The notes under the pieces are model-generated. The model made no database searches, was not told the DNA's origin, and saw nothing but the letters and a program-made list of their open reading frames with translations. From JAABRB01 sp963735025 (GTDB lineage Bacteria > Pseudomonadota > Gammaproteobacteria > Burkholderiales > SG8-39): a stretch of 64,000 bases of DNA. A program made the translations under genes and the position numbers. The stretch lies in assembly GCA_963735025.1 (NCBI GenBank), contig CAVTJG010000012.1:1-64000 (forward strand). The letters are read 5' to 3'. Position 1 is the first letter of the stretch, and each line of letters begins with the position of its first letter. Positions 1 through 9,802 of the stretch are shown one piece after another.

Positions 1-1465
1 CAATCCCGAATCCCGGTTCTGTTCACCACGGCCGACCGTCCACCGGAATCGCGCGACGTGGGCGAGCGACAGTCCGTCGACCAGGTTCATCTCTTTGGGC
101 GCGCGGCAAAGTGGTACCACGAGGCCGCGCTTCCGGGACCCGGATCGGACCTGCTTCTTTACGTCCGTGCACTCGCGGTTCGCGCATGGAGCGAGGCCGT
201 CGAGTCGCCGCGCGGCCCCGTGCACATCAACTTTCCTTTTCGCGAACCGCTGCCGCCGATCGACGTCGCGACGGACAAGCCCGTTTCATCGGAAGACCGC
301 GTAGCTCCGCGGATTGCTTCCCGGGCCGCATGCTACCAAGCGAAACAGCCCTCGCGTCCGCCTCGAAGCTTATCGCGGGCCGGCACACCATGATCGTCGC
401 CGGTGAACTCCGCAGCCGTCGCGAAGCAGCGGAGATTGTTTCGCTCGGCAAGCAGGGTGGGTTCCCGGTATTCGCGGATCCGTTGTCCTATCTGCGCGCC
501 GGGCCCTATGACCACCGCGACCTTCTCTACGTCTGCCAGTCGGGCGTCGGCGCAGTCGATCCGCGCAGGGTGATCGCTCAGGCGCTTGGGTTGTCGCCTG
601 AGGAGGAGCCCGAGGTCGTGATCAGATTCGGGGCCCCTCCTGTTTCCAAGGCGCTCAACTCCTGGTTGACGTCGCGCCGCTCGATGCCGCAGGTCGTCGT
701 CGACGATGGACGTTGGCGCGACCCCGCGGCGATCGCGACAACGATCATCCGCGGCGAAGCCGATGTGGTCGCAAGCGAACTTGCGCGCCTGCTTGAGGCG
801 CCTGCCCCGCGCGAGTCGACCGAGCGCTGGAGGCGATCCCTGGCAACCCGGACGGACCATATCAAACGGATACTGGACGCCGAAGTTCCCCTTCCCCTCC
901 GAGCCCGGCGTGGTGCTGGCGCTCGCGGAAGCCGTACCGGACGGCTCGCGAATCGTCGTCGGCGCGTCCATGCCGATACGCGACATCGACAGCTTCTCCC
1001 CGTTCGTCGCAAAGGACGTTGCGATTCTCTCCAACCGCGGGGCCTCGGGCATCGACGGACTGTTGGCCACCGCGATAGGGACGGCGCTTGGATACATCAA
1101 GGCCCACCTACGTTCTCGCCGGCGACCTGTCCGTGCTCCACGATCTCGGATCGCTGCGAGCCGCCGCACTGCATGACGTGCCCGTAACATTCATCGTGTT
1201 GAACAACGACGGTGGCGGCATCTTCGAGTTCGTGCCGCAGGTCGATTACCCCTTCTACGAATCGCACATCGCAACGCCACACGGCACGCAGTTCGTCCCA
1301 ATCGCGCAGGCGCTAGGCCTTCCCTCGCACCGCGTCGACAGCCGAAAGGTCTTTATCGAACATATCGCGAATCCGGGGCACGGGCCGCGACTAATCGAAG
1401 TCAGGACAGATCGCCGGGAAAATGCGCGACTCCATCAGCGACTCTGGGCGGCGCTGGCAAGCTGA
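1..1465 (+). pseudogene. menD: menD pseudogene (SEPHCHC synthase), 5' end outside window
   Basis: Thiamine-diphosphate enzyme of menaquinone synthesis. The MenD sequence is readable end to end but in pieces: frame 1 from the window edge (TADRPPE, DQVHLFG, PRGPVHINFPFREPL), frame 3 from about 310 to 890 (VVIRFGAPPVSKALN, then the VVDDGRWRDP segment), frame 1 again to about 1100 (GASMPIRDIDSF, SNRGASGIDG), and frame 2 to the stop at 1465 (LAGDLSVLHDLGSL, VLNNDGGGIFEF). Three frame changes in one gene mean it cannot give full-length product as written. The last shift lies near the CCC run at about 1103-1107. The family assignment is firm. Whether the gene is decayed in the organism or only in the assembly is open. 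Confidence 0.85.
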
Positions 1466-1589
1466 GCGCGGAGAGCCCGCCTTCGAGATTGCCTGTAGGC
1501 AGACGGATTTGTGTGCGTCGACGGACAGGCGCTCCGGGTTGCAATGACTTTCCATTAGTGGGTTTCTTTGCTTCGCAAGCTCAGGATCA

Positions 1590-1645
1590 AGCCTGTTAAA
1601 TCTGTGTGTCCTGCGGTGTAGGGTTGCGTCTGCAGGAGTCCAAAT
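1590..1645 (+). repeat. Possible degenerate tRNA-Asn 3'-half copy, tandem to the next one
   Basis: The stretch beginning CCTGTTAAATCTG and ending CAGGAGTCCA can be aligned with the clearer tRNA-like fragment directly after it, which begins CCTGTTAATCC and ends CGGGAGCCA. The match is loose in the middle, so this is a suggestion of a tandem duplicate rather than a firm call. Confidence 0.25.
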
Positions 1646-1649
1646 CTGG

Positions 1650-1695
1650 CCTGTTAATCCGCAGGTCGTAGGTTCGAGCTCTACTCCGGGAGCCA
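1650..1695 (+). repeat. 3' half of a tRNA-Asn(GUU)-like sequence (copy A)
   Basis: Reads CCTGTTAATCCGCAGGTC, then a T-arm GTAGG-TTCGAGC-TCTAC, then TCCGGGAGCCA. This is the anticodon loop (GTT), the variable region, a pairable T-stem, the 3' acceptor strand and CCA of a proteobacterial tRNA-Asn. There is no D-arm or 5' acceptor strand upstream, so it is a fragment, not a tRNA gene. Such 3' halves are classical attachment sites of tyrosine-recombinase elements. Related fragments occur at 12628, 15866, 31415 and 34219, all in the same orientation. Confidence 0.6.
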
Positions 1696-1721
1696 CGCTG
1701 TAAACCGCGGCGTGGGCCGGT

Positions 1722-2495
1722 TCACTTTGCACCGTCCTTACGCGCGATCTCGAAATAGCTGCGCGCGCTCGCCGCGAGCAGTCTCGGTACATGCGTGTAG
1801 ATGTAGCGCACGCCCTTGGCGAGCGTATCGCCGACCTGTTCTGCGGTCGCCGGCATGCCGGAAATACGCCCGGCGGCGCGGATGCGCGCCAGGCAGTCGT
1901 CGATCGCGCTCGCCACCTCGGGCGCTTTCGGGTCACCGGGGTGACCCATCGATTGCGATAGATCGGACGGGCCGACGAAGAAAACGTCGATCTCGTCGAT
2001 GCGCAGGATTTCGTCGAGGTGCTCGAGTGCCTCACGGTCCTCGATCTGCGCCGCGATCAGCGTTTGCGCGTTCGCCGAGCGCACGTAATCGGCCATCGAT
2101 CCATGCGCGTCGTACAGCGCGGCCCGGGTCCCGGCGGCGAGGCTGCGACTGCCGAGTGGATGGTATTTGACCGCGCCCACCGCCGCCCGCGCCTCTGCCG
2201 CGTTCCTGACATGGGGCACCTGCACCCCCGCGACTCCGCGGTCGAGCACCTGCAGGATATGCGCTGCACTGTTGCTCACCGGGCGCGCGATGGCGGTCAT
2301 GCCGGCCGCCTCTGCCGCCATCGCCATCAGCTCGACGCTCTCCAGGGTCAAGGTGCCGTGCTCGCAGTCGAGCAGCACCCAGTCGAAGCCATAGGCGCCG
2401 AGCATCTCGACGAGCTGCGGCGAAGGGATCATCACGGATACTCCGAAGGCGGGCTCGCCAGCGTGCAGCTTCTCCTTCATGCGGTTCGTCTTCAC
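1722..2495 (-). CDS. HpcH/HpaI-family aldolase
   Basis: Class II (metal-dependent) aldolase of the HpaI type, 257 aa, cleaving or forming 2-oxo acids such as 4-hydroxy-2-oxoheptanedioate. Visible active-site features are LLDCEHGTL with His46, Arg71 in AIARP, Glu152 in QIED and Asp178 in FVGPSDLS, the last two in the places of the metal ligands. The GTG start at 2495 overlaps the stop of the upstream dehydrogenase by four bases, so the two are translationally coupled. An in-frame ATG 15 bases downstream is an alternative start. Last gene of the minus-strand catabolic array; the exact substrate cannot be read from sequence. Confidence 0.88.
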   Translation of the reverse strand: MKTNRMKEKLHAGEPAFGVSVMIPSPQLVEMLGAYGFDWVLLDCEHGTLTLESVELMAMAAEAAGMTAIARPVSNSAAHILQVLDRGVAGVQVPHVRNAAEARAAVGAVKYHPLGSRSLAAGTRAALYDAHGSMADYVRSANAQTLIAAQIEDREALEHLDEILRIDEIDVFFVGPSDLSQSMGHPGDPKAPEVASAIDDCLARIRAAGRISGMPATAEQVGDTLAKGVRYIYTHVPRLLAASARSYFEIARKDGAK

Positions 2496-3418
2496 CTGCC
2501 TTCGCGCTCCCTTATGTCGAGGTGTTCATCGAAGAATCGGATCACCGGCTCCATGGAAAGCGGCCGCGCAGCGAACGCCGCGCGCAGGTCGAGCGCGACC
2601 GAGCGACGGAAAAAGGACTCTGTCGCCGAGGTCATGACCGGCTCGATCCCGATCTCGCGCAGCACCTTCTCCACCTGCACCACCTCGTGCCAGCGCCGCT
2701 CATGCGCCACCGCGTGGCTGCACACCCAGTTCGTCGCGACCTTCTCGAAGCGTTCGCGGCCGAGGAGCTCCACGACCTCCTCCCATAGCTCGGCGCGCAT
2801 GCCCGCGCGCTCGCCGGCGACGAGGAACTCGATGAGCAGCGCCTCGAGGCCTTTCGAGAACACGCTGCGCAGCATTTTGTAGGTCGACGCCCGGCCGACC
2901 TCGTCGCTGTAGTGGCGCACGTTGAGACCGACGTCGCCGGCGAGCGTGCGCGCCGTCGCCGCGCCCGCTGTGCCGCCGAGCAGAAGCTCGGTCTTGGCGC
3001 CAGTCACGCCGACCGCGCCGAGCAGCGCCCCTTCCACGAACGCCGCGCCGCTCGGCTCGATGATCGCGGCGATCTCGCGCTTGACCGCCGGCTCGGTGGC
3101 GTTCAGATCGATCCAGCTCTGGCCCGGCACAAGATGCGCGCTGCAGGCCTGCGCGGCTCCGCGCGCCACATCGGTCGTCACCGTCGAGAACACGTAGCGC
3201 GCGCCGCGCAGCGCCTCGCCGAGAGCGGCGAATGCGACCGGCGTGTCGCCGGCCCGCGCCGCGAGACGCGCGGGTCCGTCGGGGGCATCCAGCAGGACAT
3301 CGTAGGCGGACACCTGCGCACCCGCGGCGACGAATGCCCGGGCAAACGCTGCGGCGACCTCGCCAAAGCCGACGAATGCGACATGCGTCGTCGAGTGCGC
3401 AGGAGGATTCACGCCCAC
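2492..3418 (-). CDS. NAD(P)-binding beta-hydroxyacid dehydrogenase with DUF1932 C-terminal domain
   Basis: 308 aa. An N-terminal Rossmann fold opens with VAFVGFGEVA (residues 13-22). The helical C-terminal half, with GRASTYKMLRS carrying the expected catalytic lysine near residue 187, matches the 6-phosphogluconate dehydrogenase-like family and its DUF1932 subgroup. Predicted to oxidise a 3-hydroxy acid or reduce the matching oxo acid. It overlaps the aldolase start (ATGA-type overlap), so the pair probably acts in sequence: dehydrogenation, then retro-aldol cleavage. Cytosolic; no signal peptide. The substrate is unknown. Confidence 0.85.
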   Translation of the reverse strand: MGVNPPAHSTTHVAFVGFGEVAAAFARAFVAAGAQVSAYDVLLDAPDGPARLAARAGDTPVAFAALGEALRGARYVFSTVTTDVARGAAQACSAHLVPGQSWIDLNATEPAVKREIAAIIEPSGAAFVEGALLGAVGVTGAKTELLLGGTAGAATARTLAGDVGLNVRHYSDEVGRASTYKMLRSVFSKGLEALLIEFLVAGERAGMRAELWEEVVELLGRERFEKVATNWVCSHAVAHERRWHEVVQVEKVLREIGIEPVMTSATESFFRRSVALDLRAAFAARPLSMEPVIRFFDEHLDIREREGR

Positions 3419-3638
3419 ATCATACCGTTGCCCAATGGGCCTTATCGCTGCCGCCAGACCGGGCTGCCGGTGGCGTCTCGCTGATGATGCGCTGGCACCC
3501 GTGTCAGGCTGTCGGTAGCCAACCGGCCCCCACGCGCAGCATCGTGTTGCTGCTATGGGCCCCGAGAGCCGAATCGCCCCGCAGGGCGAACGCCTGCAAT
3601 GAAGGAGCCACGCCAGTCGCCGTGACGGGCGTTGAGAA

Positions 3639-5970
3639 TCATCCGCTTTGTTCGACCGCCAGCGCCGTCGGCCTGCCGGCCTTGGCTTCCTGGATCGCGC
3701 GCCAGATGCGCACCGGGCTCGCGGGCATGTCGAAGTGCGTGACGCCGGCCTGGCGGAGCGCGTCCATCACCGCGTTCATCAGGCAGGGCATCGAGCCCGT
3801 GACACCCGCCTCGCCCACGCCCTTCGCGCCCAGCGGATTCGTTGCGGTGGGCACCGGGTGCTCGGTAAGCGTCAAGCCGCCCACGAGCCCCGCGCGCGGC
3901 ATCGTGATAGTCCATGAAGCTCCCGGTGAGAAGCTGGCCGCTCGAATCGTAGATCGCCTGCTCGCCAAGGATGTGCCCCGCGCCCTGCGTGATGCCGCCG
4001 TGCATCTGGCCGTGCACGAGCTGCTGGTTGATCAGGTTTCCCGCGTCGTCGCACGCGAGGTAGGACACGATCTCCACCTCGCCCGTTTCCGGCGCGATCT
4101 CGACCTCGGCGATGTGGCAGCCGTTCGGGTAGGTCGATGGGACCTTGGGCCGCTCCTTGAAGTCGAGGTCGAGCTTGCCCGGGTGCTTCTGTGCGAGGGT
4201 CGTGATGTCGATCCTGCGGTCGGTGCCCTTGATGCGGTACTCGCCTTCCTTGAATTCGACGTCACCCTTTGCCACCTCCAGCTCGTCGGCGGCGAGATCC
4301 AGGCCGATCTGCACGATCTCGCGCGACGCGAGCAGCACGGCGCTTCCCAAACCGTGCAGCGTGCGCGAGCCGCCGGTCGGGTTGGCGATGAGATGGGTGT
4401 CGCGCTCCGAGGTCTTGAGGCGGAATCGCTCCATCGGCACGCCGAGCGCGCTCGCCGCGATCTGCGCGAAGGCGGTCTCGTGCCCCTGTCCGTGGTTGTG
4501 GGATGCGGTGTGAAGCGTGATCGTGCCGTTCTGCTCCCAGTTGACGACCACCTGATCGTACGGCGCGAACCCGCCGGGTGCGGTGGCCTCGATGTAGGTC
4601 GAGATGCCGCGCCCGCGCAGCCGGCCGCGCTTCGCTGACTCTGCGCGCCGCTTCTCGAATCCCTCCCAGTCGGCTTCCTTCTTAGCCTGCTCGAGTAGTC
4701 CCGGAAAGTCGCCGCAGTCGTACTCGAAGCCGCTCACCTGCTTGTAGGGCATCTTCGCTTTCGGGATCATGTTGCGCCGGCGGAACTCGGCCGGGTCCAT
4801 GCCGATCTCGTGCGCCGCCTGGTCCACCAGCCGCTCGAGCGCATACGAAGCAACGGGCCGCCCCGCACCGCGATAGGCCGCGGTCGGCACGGTGTTGGTG
4901 AGCACGAGCCGTCCGCCGACGTGAATCGCCTGGACATCGTAGACGCCGTTGATGACGTTCACCATGCCGATGGTGTTCACCACCGTGCCGGTGAAAGCGG
5001 TGTAGGCGCCCAGGTTCGCGAGGTAGTCGAAGCGCATGCCGAGGATGCGCCCATCCCTGTCGAGCGCCATCTCGGCGGTGTGAAAGATGTCGCGCGCCTG
5101 CTCGTCGCCGAGAAACACCTCCGAACGCGTGCCGATCCACTTCACCGGCCGGCCGAGCTTCTTCGCCGCGAAGAGCAGCGCGCCGTACTCCGGATAGGCA
5201 TTGAAACGCACGCCGAAGCCGCCGCCGACCTCTTCGGCCACCACGCGCACCTCCTCCGGTGAAACGCCGAGCACTGCCGACAGCTGGTTCCGCATCGGCC
5301 CCACGCCCTGCGTCGTTGCGTAGAGGTAGTAGACGCCGCTCTTCGGGTCGAAGTGGCCCATTGCCGCGCGCGGCTCCATCGGATTGCCGACCACGCGCGA
5401 GTGGTAGGCTTTCAGCGTCACCACGCGCGCGGCGTTGGCAAACGCGGCGTCGGCCGCCGCCTTGTCGCCGGCCGCGTAGTCGAGCACCAGGTTGCCTGGC
5501 GTGGTCTCGTGCAACTGCGGCGCGCCCGCTGCGAGCGCTTCTTCCGCGGTCACCACCGCGGGCAGCTCCTTGTAGTCCACCATGACTGCCTCGGCCGCGT
5601 CCTGCGCTTGCACCGCAGTCTCGGCCACAACGAGCGCCACTGGCTCCCCCACGTGGCGCACTCGCCCGTGCGCAAGCGAGGGCCTGAGCGCTTGGCGCTG
5701 CTCCGAGCCGTCGTGCCACTTGAACGGCGCGGCCGCGGGGATCGGTTTGAGACCCGCTTCGACGAATTCCTCTCCGAGGATCACGGCAAGAACACCTGGC
5801 ATGTCGCGCGCCGCTTTCGCGTCGATCGAGACGATCTCGGCGTGCGCGCGGTCCGAGCGCAGGAAGCAAGCCCAGGCCTGGTTGGGGAGCGCCCAATCGG
5901 CGACGTAGCGCCCGGCTCCTCTGAGCATGCGCTCATCCTCCAGGCGCCCCTGGTGTCCGTACTTCTCCAT
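3639..5970 (-). CDS. Molybdenum hydroxylase large subunit (CoxL/XdhB-like), one frameshift near 3910
   Basis: Molybdopterin-binding large subunit of the xanthine dehydrogenase/CO dehydrogenase family, about 775 aa if repaired. AAYRGAGR near residue 366 is the form II-type loop, not the AYxCSFR loop of true CO dehydrogenase. GVGEAG near residue 720 carries the base-catalyst glutamate. The reading frame breaks after SFMDY: removing one C at about 3909-3912 restores DY-TMPRAGLVGG and the normal C-terminus, which stops at 3639. Uncorrected, the frame runs to 3553 in nonsense. The start at 5970 has GGAAGGGA upstream. No FAD or 2Fe-2S subunit gene is adjacent, so it must borrow partners or be inactive. 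It follows the MobA-like gene in the same direction. Confidence 0.82.
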
Positions 5971-6212
5971 GCGATTCCCTTCCAGTTAGTGGCGCGACAG
6001 GAACAGCAGCGGGCTAAGGGCTGCGTAGTCGAGCATCCAGGTGCCCACCGATCCCTTTCGTGAAGTGCTCGTGCTGTTCTCTTTTGCGCGGGATTATAGC
6101 CTCGGGTTGCGCGCAGAGCCGAACGCGTGTCGGACGACGTGACCGCGCTCGCACGCCGACTTTCAGTCGCTCGGCGCAAGAAGACTAGACACTTTCGGAG
6201 CGCTAGGCTTTT

Positions 6213-8171
6213 CTAATTTCTACTCTGCAGCAGCATGAAGCCGGCAAAGAACTCCGAGAGGGCCCTGTGCGCATCCAGCGGCAGCACATGAGCGACATAC
6301 TGGTCGGGGCGCACGAGCACCATGCAGCCTTTCTCCCGGTTGATTCGGCGAATATCGAATATATCCTGTTCATTCTTCAGATCCGGGCAGAACATCTTTT
6401 CGTAGTCGATCAGGCCATAGCGGCCTTTTCTTGGCTTGAGGAACGCGGGCATGGCCTCGAAGGCCAGCTCACGATGCCCTTGTTGGAAAACGGCACGCAC
6501 GTCGAATACCGCATCGACATCCTGACCCTCCGGCGTGAATTTCCTGATGGGTGAGTCCGGGGATTCCGCCAGAAACTCGCAAAGCGCGTGAATGCGCGAC
6601 GAGGGTGCAGCCGGGTCTTCGGCCCCGGCAAAGGCGTACACACGCCAGCGGCCGTCCGCTCTGGCGACGTGGCCGAGTTGAACAAGCTTGGCATCTCCCA
6701 GGCGGATCACCGGTGCGGAATGGAAGCGCGTCCCGATCACGTAGCCCTCGGACAGATGCTGATGCGTGGATTCACCGCAGATGATCGAACGGCGGTAGTG
6801 GGTCCCCATGCCGGCGGTGAAGCGCCCCTGCTTGACGAAGTACTTCTGGAACTCCTTCGGGTCGACGCCCTCCGATTCGGCATCGGCAGTTTCCCTGGGC
6901 CGATCACTGAACATCTTGGCCCACTCGCGATCGAAGTCGATCAGCTCCTGCGCGGCGGGTTGACGTTCAGCTGAGTAGGTGTGCAGCAGGTCCTGCACGC
7001 AATGTTTCCGCAACACCGAGGCCAGCTTCCATCCGAGGTTGAACGTGTCCTGCATGGAAAAATTCATACCCTGGCCGGCTTTCGGACTGTGCGTATGACA
7101 GGCGTCTCCGGCGATGAAGACACGCGGCCAACGCGACCCGACTTCCTGCGCCGGCACATCGTCGTACTTGTCGCAGATCCGCTGGCCGATCTCGTAGACG
7201 GACCACCAGGGGACTTCTTTCACCGCAAGGGTGAAGGGCCGCAGGATGCGCTGCGCCGCCGCGATGATGTGGTCGAGCGTGATCTTCCGGTTAGTGACTC
7301 GCTCGTCTTCGTCCAGCTTGTCCAGCTCAACATAGATACGCACCAGGTATCCACCCTCACGCGGAATGACCAGCAAGTTGCCGCCGTTGGCGGACTGGAC
7401 CGCGGTCTTGATGCGAATGTCGGGAAAATCGGTGACCGCCAGTACGTCCATTACCCCCCAGGCCTGATTCGCGGAATCCCCGCGAAGCTCTCTGCCGATG
7501 CACTTGCGCACGACACTGCGCGCACCGTCACAACCCACCACGTAGCGTGCCTTGACGACTTCCACGTGGCCCCGGTGTTCCGGATCCATCCGCTCGAACC
7601 GGACGGTTACCGGATGGCTGGAAGCATCGCGGCCGGATGGCGCATCCCGGCCGATCTCGACATCCAGTAGCCGGCGCGAATAGCCCGGTTCCAGACGATT
7701 CGGCGAATTGCGCATGACGTCCAGGTAAAAATCGTGCACGCGCGCCTGATTGAGGACCACGTGCGGAAACTCGGACAGCCCGTCTTCGACATCCTGAACC
7801 CTGCCGTGGCGGACGATGTTGTCCCGCCGGTGCTCGTCCGGCTTCCAGAAGGTGACCTCGTTGATCCAGCACGCTTCTTTCATCACGCGGTCGCTGAAAC
7901 CGAACGCTTCGAACATTTCCATGGTCCGGCAGGCGATGCCGTCGGCCTGGCCGAGCTGTATCGGTCCTTCCTTCTGCTCCACGATCCGGGTGGTGATGTC
8001 GGGAAAGGCCGCAAGTTGCGCTGCAAGGGTCAGACCGGCCGGCCCGCAGCCGATGATCAGGACATCGACCTGCGTCGGAAGTGTGTCGCCTTGAGGGGTC
8101 GCCCTGGCCTTTTCGGACGCCTCGCAAATGATCGGGTCCCCTGGCCTGAAGCCATTGAGATGAAACTGCAT
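6213..8171 (-). CDS. FAD-dependent aromatic hydroxylase, MobA / phenol 2-monooxygenase-like
   Basis: 652 aa class A flavoprotein monooxygenase. Motifs in order: FAD-binding GCGPAG (residues 41-46), the DG motif in GCDGARS near 215, and the GD motif in FIAGDACHTHSPKAGQGMN near 355. The last 170 residues form the thioredoxin-like domain typical of phenol hydroxylase and 3-hydroxybenzoate 4-hydroxylase (MobA), whose length it matches. Expected to hydroxylate a phenolic acid ortho or para to an OH using NADPH and O2. AGGAGG lies just upstream of the ATG. It follows the TTT transporter genes by about 115 bases in the same direction, suggesting uptake and hydroxylation of one aromatic acid. Substrate assignment is inference. 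Confidence 0.88.
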   Translation of the reverse strand: MQFHLNGFRPGDPIICEASEKARATPQGDTLPTQVDVLIIGCGPAGLTLAAQLAAFPDITTRIVEQKEGPIQLGQADGIACRTMEMFEAFGFSDRVMKEACWINEVTFWKPDEHRRDNIVRHGRVQDVEDGLSEFPHVVLNQARVHDFYLDVMRNSPNRLEPGYSRRLLDVEIGRDAPSGRDASSHPVTVRFERMDPEHRGHVEVVKARYVVGCDGARSVVRKCIGRELRGDSANQAWGVMDVLAVTDFPDIRIKTAVQSANGGNLLVIPREGGYLVRIYVELDKLDEDERVTNRKITLDHIIAAAQRILRPFTLAVKEVPWWSVYEIGQRICDKYDDVPAQEVGSRWPRVFIAGDACHTHSPKAGQGMNFSMQDTFNLGWKLASVLRKHCVQDLLHTYSAERQPAAQELIDFDREWAKMFSDRPRETADAESEGVDPKEFQKYFVKQGRFTAGMGTHYRRSIICGESTHQHLSEGYVIGTRFHSAPVIRLGDAKLVQLGHVARADGRWRVYAFAGAEDPAAPSSRIHALCEFLAESPDSPIRKFTPEGQDVDAVFDVRAVFQQGHRELAFEAMPAFLKPRKGRYGLIDYEKMFCPDLKNEQDIFDIRRINREKGCMVLVRPDQYVAHVLPLDAHRALSEFFAGFMLLQSRN

Positions 8172-8286
8172 AGCCCTTTCCTCCTAACGTCTGCTTCGGG
8201 CAACTGGACGCGCCTTGGTTCGAGAACAGCAGGCATGATTTTGGACGGATTACGGATTCGCGCAACCAGCCTCAGCGGGAAGTCCT

Positions 8287-9798
8287 TTAGTCCTCCTCCT
8301 CGGCGAAGACCACTTCGCGACGTTTTCGGATCTGGGGAATGAGTACGACCGCCACCAGAATCGCAGAACCGAGAAGCAGCGCGGCGCTGATCGGGCGCGT
8401 AACGAAGATAAGGAAATCGCCGCCCGAGATGATCATCGACTGGCGAAGCGCCTCCTCCATCCTCGAGCCGAGCACCATGCCGAGAGCCAGGGGCGCGGGC
8501 TCGAAACCGAGCTTGCTCATCGCGTAACCAAGCAGGCCGAATACGCCCAGCAGCACGATGTCGACCGTCGAACCATTGAGCGAGAAGACGCCGATGCAGC
8601 AGAACAGGATGATGGCCGGGAAGAGCATGCGGTATGGAACCGCGAGCAGCTTGACCCAGATGCCGATCATCGGCAGGTTGATCACGAGCAGCATCAGGTT
8701 TCCGATCCACATCGAGGCAATCAGTCCCCAGAAGAGGTCCGGTCTTGTGGTGATCACCTGGGGGCCGGGGACGATGCCATGGATGGTCATGGCCCCGACC
8801 ATGATCGCCATGACCGCATTTGGAGGAATGCCGAGAGTAAGCAGCGGGACAAACGATGTCTGGGCGCCGGCGTTGTTGGCCGATTCCGGTCCTGCGACGC
8901 CTTCGATTGCCCCTGCGCCGAACCGCGTGGGATCCTTGGCGAGCTTCTTTTCGATGGTGTAGGAAGCGAAGGCACCGAGCACCGCGCCATTGCCCGGCAG
9001 GATGCCGAGCCCGGCGCCTACCATGGTGCCGCGGACAATCGGCCAGGCCGACTGACGCAATTCCTTTCTCCCGGGCAGCAACCGTCCAATCTTTCGCTTC
9101 AGCACCTCGCGCGACATGGAGTGCTCGAGATTGCGGAGGATTTCCCCTATTCCGAACAGCCCCATGCCCAGAATCGCGAAATCGATTCCATCTGCCAGCT
9201 CATTGACGCCGAAGGTCATGCGCAGCTGGCCGGTGACCAGGTCGGGCCCGATCGACGACAGCAGCACGCCGAATACGATCGCGATCACGGCATTGAGCAT
9301 CGAGCCGCGTGCAAGGGCGGCGGCGAACACGAGCCCCATGACCATCAACGAGAAGAATTCGACCGGTCCGAAACTAAGGGCGACGTTGGTGAGCGGAATT
9401 GCAAGGCCAGCCACGAAAATCGTCGCGACGCTGCCGGCGAAGAAGGAGCCTATCGCGGAGATGCCGAGCGCAATGCCCGCGTGACCGCGCTTGGCCATTT
9501 CATGGCCGTCGAGGCAAGTCACCGTCGAGCTCGCCTCGCCCGGGATGGACATGAGGATGGCGGTCGTCGAGCTGCCGTACTGGGCGCCGTAATAGATTCC
9601 GGCCAGCATGATCAAAGCGCTCGTGGGCTCGAGGCCGAACGTTATGGGCAGGAGCATCGCGATGGTTGCGATCGGCCCAATGCCGGGCAGCACGCCGACC
9701 AGCGTGCCCACCAGGGCGCCGACAAAGCAAAGGACGACGTTCTGCACGGACAGGGCGACCGAGAATCCGAGCACGAGGTGCGCGACCAGATCGTGCAT
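8287..9798 (-). CDS. tctA: TTT transporter large membrane subunit TctA
   Basis: 503 aa, about twelve hydrophobic segments. Contains the conserved GVLPGIGP and GILPGNG glycine/proline loops and the PESANNAGAQTSFVPLLTLGIP signature of the tripartite tricarboxylate transporter TctA family. It is the permease of a secondary, ion-driven carboxylate importer in the inner membrane. It follows tctB by four bases, and tctC precedes tctB, giving the standard C-B-A order and a complete three-part system. Confidence 0.95.
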   Translation of the reverse strand: MHDLVAHLVLGFSVALSVQNVVLCFVGALVGTLVGVLPGIGPIATIAMLLPITFGLEPTSALIMLAGIYYGAQYGSSTTAILMSIPGEASSTVTCLDGHEMAKRGHAGIALGISAIGSFFAGSVATIFVAGLAIPLTNVALSFGPVEFFSLMVMGLVFAAALARGSMLNAVIAIVFGVLLSSIGPDLVTGQLRMTFGVNELADGIDFAILGMGLFGIGEILRNLEHSMSREVLKRKIGRLLPGRKELRQSAWPIVRGTMVGAGLGILPGNGAVLGAFASYTIEKKLAKDPTRFGAGAIEGVAGPESANNAGAQTSFVPLLTLGIPPNAVMAIMVGAMTIHGIVPGPQVITTRPDLFWGLIASMWIGNLMLLVINLPMIGIWVKLLAVPYRMLFPAIILFCCIGVFSLNGSTVDIVLLGVFGLLGYAMSKLGFEPAPLALGMVLGSRMEEALRQSMIISGGDFLIFVTRPISAALLLGSAILVAVVLIPQIRKRREVVFAEEED

Positions 9799-9802
9799 CC
9801 GA

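Noticed and set aside
1650..1695. Calling this a functional tRNA-Asn gene
   Set aside because: The 5' acceptor strand, D-arm and 5' half of the anticodon stem are absent.
3553..3638. Natural C-terminus of the CoxL-like protein
   Set aside because: The translated tail after the frame break (Arg/Gly/Ala-rich) is unlike the family, while the family-like tail is in another frame and stops at 3639.
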